16,651 nucleotides of DNA from UBA5216 sp040081205. GTDB taxonomy: Bacteria > Pseudomonadota > Gammaproteobacteria > Burkholderiales > SG8-41. A model generated the notes under the pieces. The model was not told the origin of the DNA. It was given only the letters and a program-made list of their open reading frames with translations, and ran no database searches. The number at the start of each line of letters is the position of its first letter. Position 1 is the first letter of the stretch. Positions 13,319 through 16,651 of this stretch are shown here, one piece after another. A program made the position numbers and the translations under genes. The stretch is taken from assembly GCA_040081205.1 (NCBI GenBank), contig JBEBHE010000073.1, positions 1 to 16,651 on the forward strand. The letters are read 5' to 3'.

Positions 13319-14938
13319 TTATTTGACTTGCGTGACATAGCGGCTTTGATACTGCTCGCGTAGTGTAGCCTTCAGCATCTTGCCCGTCGAGGTTTTCGGA
13401 ATCGCATCAACAAAAACCACGTCGTCGGGCAGCCAGAATTTTGCAAATTGCGGCGCGAGATGCGCGCGCAATTCATTTGGTGTCGCGGCCATTCCGGGTT
13501 TCAGCACCACCACCGCCAGCGGGCGTTCATCCCACTTGGGATGCAGCACACCGATCACCGCCGCTTCCTGCACTGCCGGGTGCGACACCAGGGCATTTTC
13601 AAGATCCACCGAGCTGATCCATTCGCCGCCGGATTTCACCAGATCCTTGATGCGATCGGCGATCTTGATGTAACCATGCGCATCCATAATCGCAATATCG
13701 CCGGTACGAAACCAGCCGTCATCGGTCCACTTGTCCTGCTCGGCAGGCAGTTCGTGATAACCCGAAGCCACCCACGGCCCACGGATTTGCAGTTCGCCCA
13801 TCGATATGCCGTCCCACGGCGCTTCGCCACTTTCACTCATGGTGCGTACTTCGACGAATGGCGGCGGCACGCCCTGCTTGGCGCGTACCGCGTATTGTTC
13901 ATCGGCACTCAGGCTATCCAGTTCATGCTTAATGAAATTTACTGCACCCAGCGGCGACGTTTCCGTCATGCCCCAGCCATGAATCACCCGCAAACCGAAT
14001 TGGTCGAACGCACGGATCATCGATTCCGGCGCCGCTGCACCGCCGCACACCATGCGCAGATTGTTTTGCAGTGCCCATCGTGTGGGTTCTTTTTGCAGTG
14101 CCTGCAACATGCCCATCCAGATCGTCGGTACACCGGCCGATAGCGTCACTTTTTCCGATTCATATAAATCAAGCAGGTTCACCGCATCCAGATGCGGGCC
14201 CGGAAACGCGAGGGTCGCGCCCACCATCGCCGCCGTGAACGGGGTGCCCCACGCGTTCACATGAAACATCGGCACAATCGGACATAGCGTATCGCGATTG
14301 CTCAGACCCAGACAATCCACGGTGGCCGTCGCCAGCGAATGCAGCACGATGGAGCGGTGGGTATACACCACGCCCTTGGGCTTGCCCGTGGTGCCCGAGG
14401 TGTAGCACATGCCGGCAGCGTCGTTCTCGTCGATGACGGGAGGCACAAATGACGCGCCCCCAGCAATCAGGGTTTCGTAGTTTTCATAACCGGCGGGAAC
14501 TGGTTGCCCGGTCAGCGGCACCACAAAAATACGCTCGAACTTGGCCTGTGCCTTGAATTTCTCCAGTAACGGCAGCAGCACATCATCCACGATTAAAAAA
14601 CGATCTCGCGCGTGGTTCGCAATGTACGCAATATCGTCCGGATGCAATCGGAGATTCAAGGTATGCAGCACGGCGCCCGCACAGGGAATCGCCAAATACG
14701 CTTCGAGGTGCGCGTAGTGATTCCACATCAACGTCGCAACACGATTCCCTTTCTGAAGGCCTAATGCCTGCAACGCGCCGGCCAATGCGCGCGTGCGGCG
14801 ATAAAAATCACGATAGCTGTGGCGATGCAACGACTTGTCGGGCAAACGCGACACGATCTGCGAATCGCCATATAGCCGCCCTGCGCGCTCCAGCACATGC
14901 GTGAGCGTCAACGGAAAATGCATCATGGTGCCGTGCAT
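13319..14938 (-). CDS. medium/long-chain fatty-acid-CoA ligase (AMP-binding, AlkK-like)
   Basis: This 539-residue adenylate-forming enzyme activates a fatty acid with ATP and joins it to CoA. The motifs are in order: P-loop YTSGTTGKPKGV (179-190), GWGMTETSP (321-329), WFRTGD (409-414), DRIKDLVKSGGEWISS (428-443) and PKTSTGK with the catalytic lysine K520. The N-terminus MHGTMMHFPLTLTHVLERAG is that of the AlkK-like group, which usually acts on medium chains; the real chain length cannot be read here. GGGAGA lies about 6 nt before the ATG. It is the middle gene of an operon, 25 bp after the lipoprotein gene and 11 bp before the DsbA/FrnE gene. Confidence 0.93.
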   Translation of the reverse strand: MHGTMMHFPLTLTHVLERAGRLYGDSQIVSRLPDKSLHRHSYRDFYRRTRALAGALQALGLQKGNRVATLMWNHYAHLEAYLAIPCAGAVLHTLNLRLHPDDIAYIANHARDRFLIVDDVLLPLLEKFKAQAKFERIFVVPLTGQPVPAGYENYETLIAGGASFVPPVIDENDAAGMCYTSGTTGKPKGVVYTHRSIVLHSLATATVDCLGLSNRDTLCPIVPMFHVNAWGTPFTAAMVGATLAFPGPHLDAVNLLDLYESEKVTLSAGVPTIWMGMLQALQKEPTRWALQNNLRMVCGGAAAPESMIRAFDQFGLRVIHGWGMTETSPLGAVNFIKHELDSLSADEQYAVRAKQGVPPPFVEVRTMSESGEAPWDGISMGELQIRGPWVASGYHELPAEQDKWTDDGWFRTGDIAIMDAHGYIKIADRIKDLVKSGGEWISSVDLENALVSHPAVQEAAVIGVLHPKWDERPLAVVVLKPGMAATPNELRAHLAPQFAKFWLPDDVVFVDAIPKTSTGKMLKATLREQYQSRYVTQVK

Positions 14939-14963
14939 AGCGTTCTCCCGGTTCTCAGTGCGG

Positions 14964-15326
14964 CTAGCAGCCTGCCATCAACTTATTGGCGAATGACTTC
15001 GCATCGCCGCGCACGCCTCGATTCACGAACACCGTCGCTTTCGACAGCGCACCGTCTCGATGGATTTGCGCCGTCGCCAACGTATCGCGCGAGCCGCTCG
15101 ACGGCCGCACCACCACCTCGTTTGATGATTCTCCGAGCAGCCGTTCTTCGCCGACGATGCCGCCGCCCATCGCCCGGGCATTGCGCGCGATGCAAATCGA
15201 TGCCGCGTAGGGCGTGTGCGCAATGTTAAAGTCGAATTTCGCGCCATCCTGCACCACGCCTTCCGGCGATGTCGCGCAACCACCGGCCAACAACAAAGAC
15301 AAACTCAATAACCATCGCTTTTTCAT
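14964..15326 (-). CDS. small putative lipoprotein of unknown function
   Basis: This is a 120-residue product from the ATG at 15326. MKKRWLLSLSLLLAGGCATS is a standard lipoprotein signal (two Lys and Arg, hydrophobic core, AGGC lipobox with Cys17). The mature part has FDFNIAHTPYAASICIARNA, a possible second half with RDTLATAQIHRDGALSKATV, and ends in a Cys. I do not recognise the family. AGGGA lies 6-7 nt before the chosen ATG; a longer in-frame start 15 codons upstream would place 15 residues before the signal peptide and is unlikely. It heads the operon with the acyl-CoA ligase and the DsbA/FrnE gene, so it may serve in envelope lipid handling; that is inference. Confidence 0.75.
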   Translation of the reverse strand: MKKRWLLSLSLLLAGGCATSPEGVVQDGAKFDFNIAHTPYAASICIARNARAMGGGIVGEERLLGESSNEVVVRPSSGSRDTLATAQIHRDGALSKATVFVNRGVRGDAKSFANKLMAGC

Positions 15327-15443
15327 AGTTTTCCCTTTTGAACCGATCCGTACAATAAGCGAATTCGGCAAATCGGTGAAGGACTTGTTCGCTTCGCTGA
15401 CGCGCTCAATAATAGGCGCTTCACCTTATACACAGGAGTCGTC
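15327..15443. promoter_or_regulatory. divergent promoter region with inverted repeat
   Basis: On the plus strand TTGTTC (15385-15390) and AATAAT (15408-15413) are separated by exactly 17 bp and could be the -35 and -10 of the lactonase-like gene. An inverted repeat, GGTGAAG at 15375-15381 and CTTCACC at 15419-15425, brackets this pair. AGGAG (15434-15438) is the ribosome site of the gene at 15444. No clear promoter for the minus-strand lipoprotein gene could be picked. Confidence 0.4.
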
Positions 15444-16307
15444 ATGCGATTGGGTATTCTTACAGGCATCATCGGACTTTTTATCGCTGCGGGTTGTGCT
15501 GGCACCAGCGACTCGGGCCGCGCAGGGCAAAATGCCGTGGAACGCCTGTATGTATTCAACTGCGGCGAATCCACGGTCGCGGACGTCTCGCGCTGGACGC
15601 CCGGCGTGAACGTCGGCAAACCCGGCGCGTTCAGCGCCAACTGCTATCTGATACGCCACGCCAAAGGCTGGCTGATGTGGGATTCCGGTATCAACGACAA
15701 CGTCGCCACCATGCCCAAAGGCTTTCAGCGCGGCAAGCTCTCGCCGCACTATATTTTGCGCAAACCGCTGCGCTTTGCGTTGTCGGAAATCGGCGTCGAT
15801 CCCGCGAAAATAGCGCATGTCGCGTTTTCGCACACACATGGCGATCACGTCGGCAACGGCAATTTATTCACCGGCGCGACGCTCTATATTCAGCAGGCCG
15901 AATACGACATCGCCTTCGGTGCTGAGGCCGTGAGCAAATGGAATTTTGAAGTCACCAGCTACGACAAACTGCGCGGCAACAAGACCATCAAGCTCAACGG
16001 TGATCACGATATCTTCGGCGATGGTTCCGTCGTCATACTCGCAACGCCAGGCCATACGCCGGGACACCAATCGCTGCTGGTGCGCCTGCCGAAAACCGGG
16101 CCGGTGATACTGTCCGGCGACATGGTGCATTTGCAGGACAACTGGACGCATCGGCGGGTACCGGCGTTCAATTTCGACGTCAAACAAAGCGCGGCATCAA
16201 TGGAAAAAATTGCCGGTGTGATGCAGCGCACCGGTGCGAAGCTATGGATTAATCACGACAAGGCACAAAGTGATGCCATCGCGAAAGCGCCGCAATTCAT
16301 CGAGTGA
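15444..16307 (+). CDS. lipoprotein metallo-beta-lactamase, N-acyl-homoserine lactonase family-like
   Basis: This 287-residue protein begins MRLGILTGIIGLFIAAGCAG, a signal with lipobox-like AAGC (Cys18), so the enzyme is probably anchored outside the cytoplasm. The catalytic part is a metallo-beta-lactamase fold: SHTHGDHVG (HxHxDH = H130, H132, D134, H135), ATPGHTPGH (H204 and H208), SGDMVHL (D226) and INHDK (H271). YVFNCGESTVADVS and FSANCYLIRHAKGWLMWDSG resemble AttM/AiiA-type acyl-homoserine lactonases. The substrate is unproven; other lactones or esters are possible. AGGAG precedes the ATG by 5 nt. It is divergent from the acyl-CoA ligase operon and convergent with the cold-shock gene. Confidence 0.85.
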   Translation: MRLGILTGIIGLFIAAGCAGTSDSGRAGQNAVERLYVFNCGESTVADVSRWTPGVNVGKPGAFSANCYLIRHAKGWLMWDSGINDNVATMPKGFQRGKLSPHYILRKPLRFALSEIGVDPAKIAHVAFSHTHGDHVGNGNLFTGATLYIQQAEYDIAFGAEAVSKWNFEVTSYDKLRGNKTIKLNGDHDIFGDGSVVILATPGHTPGHQSLLVRLPKTGPVILSGDMVHLQDNWTHRRVPAFNFDVKQSAASMEKIAGVMQRTGAKLWINHDKAQSDAIAKAPQFIE

Positions 16308-16324
16308 TTGAAATACGAAAGCTC

Positions 16325-16352
16325 ATAAAAAAAGCCGGGCGAACCCGGCTTT
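16325..16352 (-). terminator. rho-independent terminator of the cold-shock gene
   Basis: AAAGCCGGG (16331-16339), loop CGAA and CCCGGCTTT (16344-16352) form a perfect 9-bp stem. Read on the minus strand the stem is followed by a run of seven Ts, 21 bp after the cold-shock stop codon. It may also stop plus-strand transcripts of the lactonase-like gene, although the T-run there is short. Confidence 0.92.
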
Positions 16353-16372
16353 CAGTGTGCCTGCAAAGCAAA

Positions 16373-16579
16373 TCAGATACCCTGAATATTGCTCGCCTGC
16401 TTTTTGCCTTTATTGCCGTCCGTGATGTCGAACGAAACTTTTTGACCTTCTTTAAGTGACTTGAATCCAGCAGACTGAATCGCGGAGAAGTGCGCGAACA
16501 GATCTTCGCCACCGCCGTCCGGCGTAATAAATCCAAAACCCTTAGCGTCGTTAAACCACTTCACGGTACCTGTCGGCAT
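16373..16579 (-). CDS. cold-shock protein, CspA family
   Basis: This 68-residue single cold-shock domain binds single-stranded RNA and DNA and acts as an RNA chaperone. MPTGTVKWFNDAKGFGFITP holds RNP1 (KGFGFI), DLFAHFSAI is RNP2, and SLKEGQKVSFDI and ASNIQ complete the five-strand barrel. The length is normal for the family. AAGGA lies about 8 nt before the ATG. The long 5' leader typical of cold-shock genes would extend beyond the right edge, so the promoter is not visible. A strong terminator follows the stop. Family members are often several per genome, so no specific csp number is given. Confidence 0.96.
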   Translation of the reverse strand: MPTGTVKWFNDAKGFGFITPDGGGEDLFAHFSAIQSAGFKSLKEGQKVSFDITDGNKGKKQASNIQGI

Positions 16580-16651
16580 AAATATATCCTTTTGAGAATG
16601 AAAAATATCGAGGAAGCCCCCGCCCGACGTTTAATCCTCAAAGCCCGAAAA

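Noticed and set aside
13448..14143. 231-codon plus-strand frame inside the acyl-CoA ligase gene
   Set aside because: Antisense shadow of a fully conserved enzyme.

Overview
The window looks like chromosomal DNA of a betaproteobacterium. The grounds are a Bug-type solute receptor, a Pseudomonas/Burkholderia-style medium-chain acyl-CoA ligase, an ispD and an mfd typical of that class, and GC-rich coding sequence throughout apart from one AT-rich lipoprotein gene. No rRNA, tRNA, CRISPR array or complete insertion sequence is visible. All assignments come from reading the sequence, with no database search.

Left part (1-3438): the 5' end of ispD (isoprenoid synthesis) runs off the left edge on the minus strand. 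Divergent from it is a plus-strand cluster: a YidB-like protein, then the three genes of the AmmeMemoRadiSam set (MEMO-like protein B, AMMECR1-like protein A, radical SAM enzyme), tightly packed and partly overlapping.

Middle part (3440-6262, minus strand): a scarred accessory stretch. It holds an AT-rich lipoprotein gene whose last codons lie in a REP-like palindrome, a 34-codon copy of the Gly-rich tail of a nearby gene, the C-terminal remnant of an EamA-type transporter, an intact bestrophin-like (DUF4239-type) membrane protein and an intact glycine-rich-domain protein. Next come an amidohydrolase (plus strand) and a convergent Bug receptor (minus strand).

Right part (8473-16651): mfd (transcription-repair coupling) and a small DUF1992 protein lie on the plus strand. 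A minus-strand operon follows: small lipoprotein, acyl-CoA ligase, DsbA/FrnE-family thiol oxidoreductase. Divergent from the operon is a lipoprotein-type metallo-beta-lactamase related to N-acyl-homoserine lactonases. A cold-shock protein with a clear terminator closes the window.

The most interesting observation is in the DsbA/FrnE gene. The reading frame is intact from an ATG at 13307 to a TAA at 12630, except for one TGA that falls exactly on the first cysteine of the expected CPWC active site, giving U/stop-PWC. A strong hairpin begins 18 nt downstream of that TGA. This makes the gene a candidate UxxC selenoprotein; the alternative is a single nonsense mutation. Also notable are three intergenic copies of an AT-rich motif ending in AACAAATACTTA and a 7-bp tandem repeat inside mfd.
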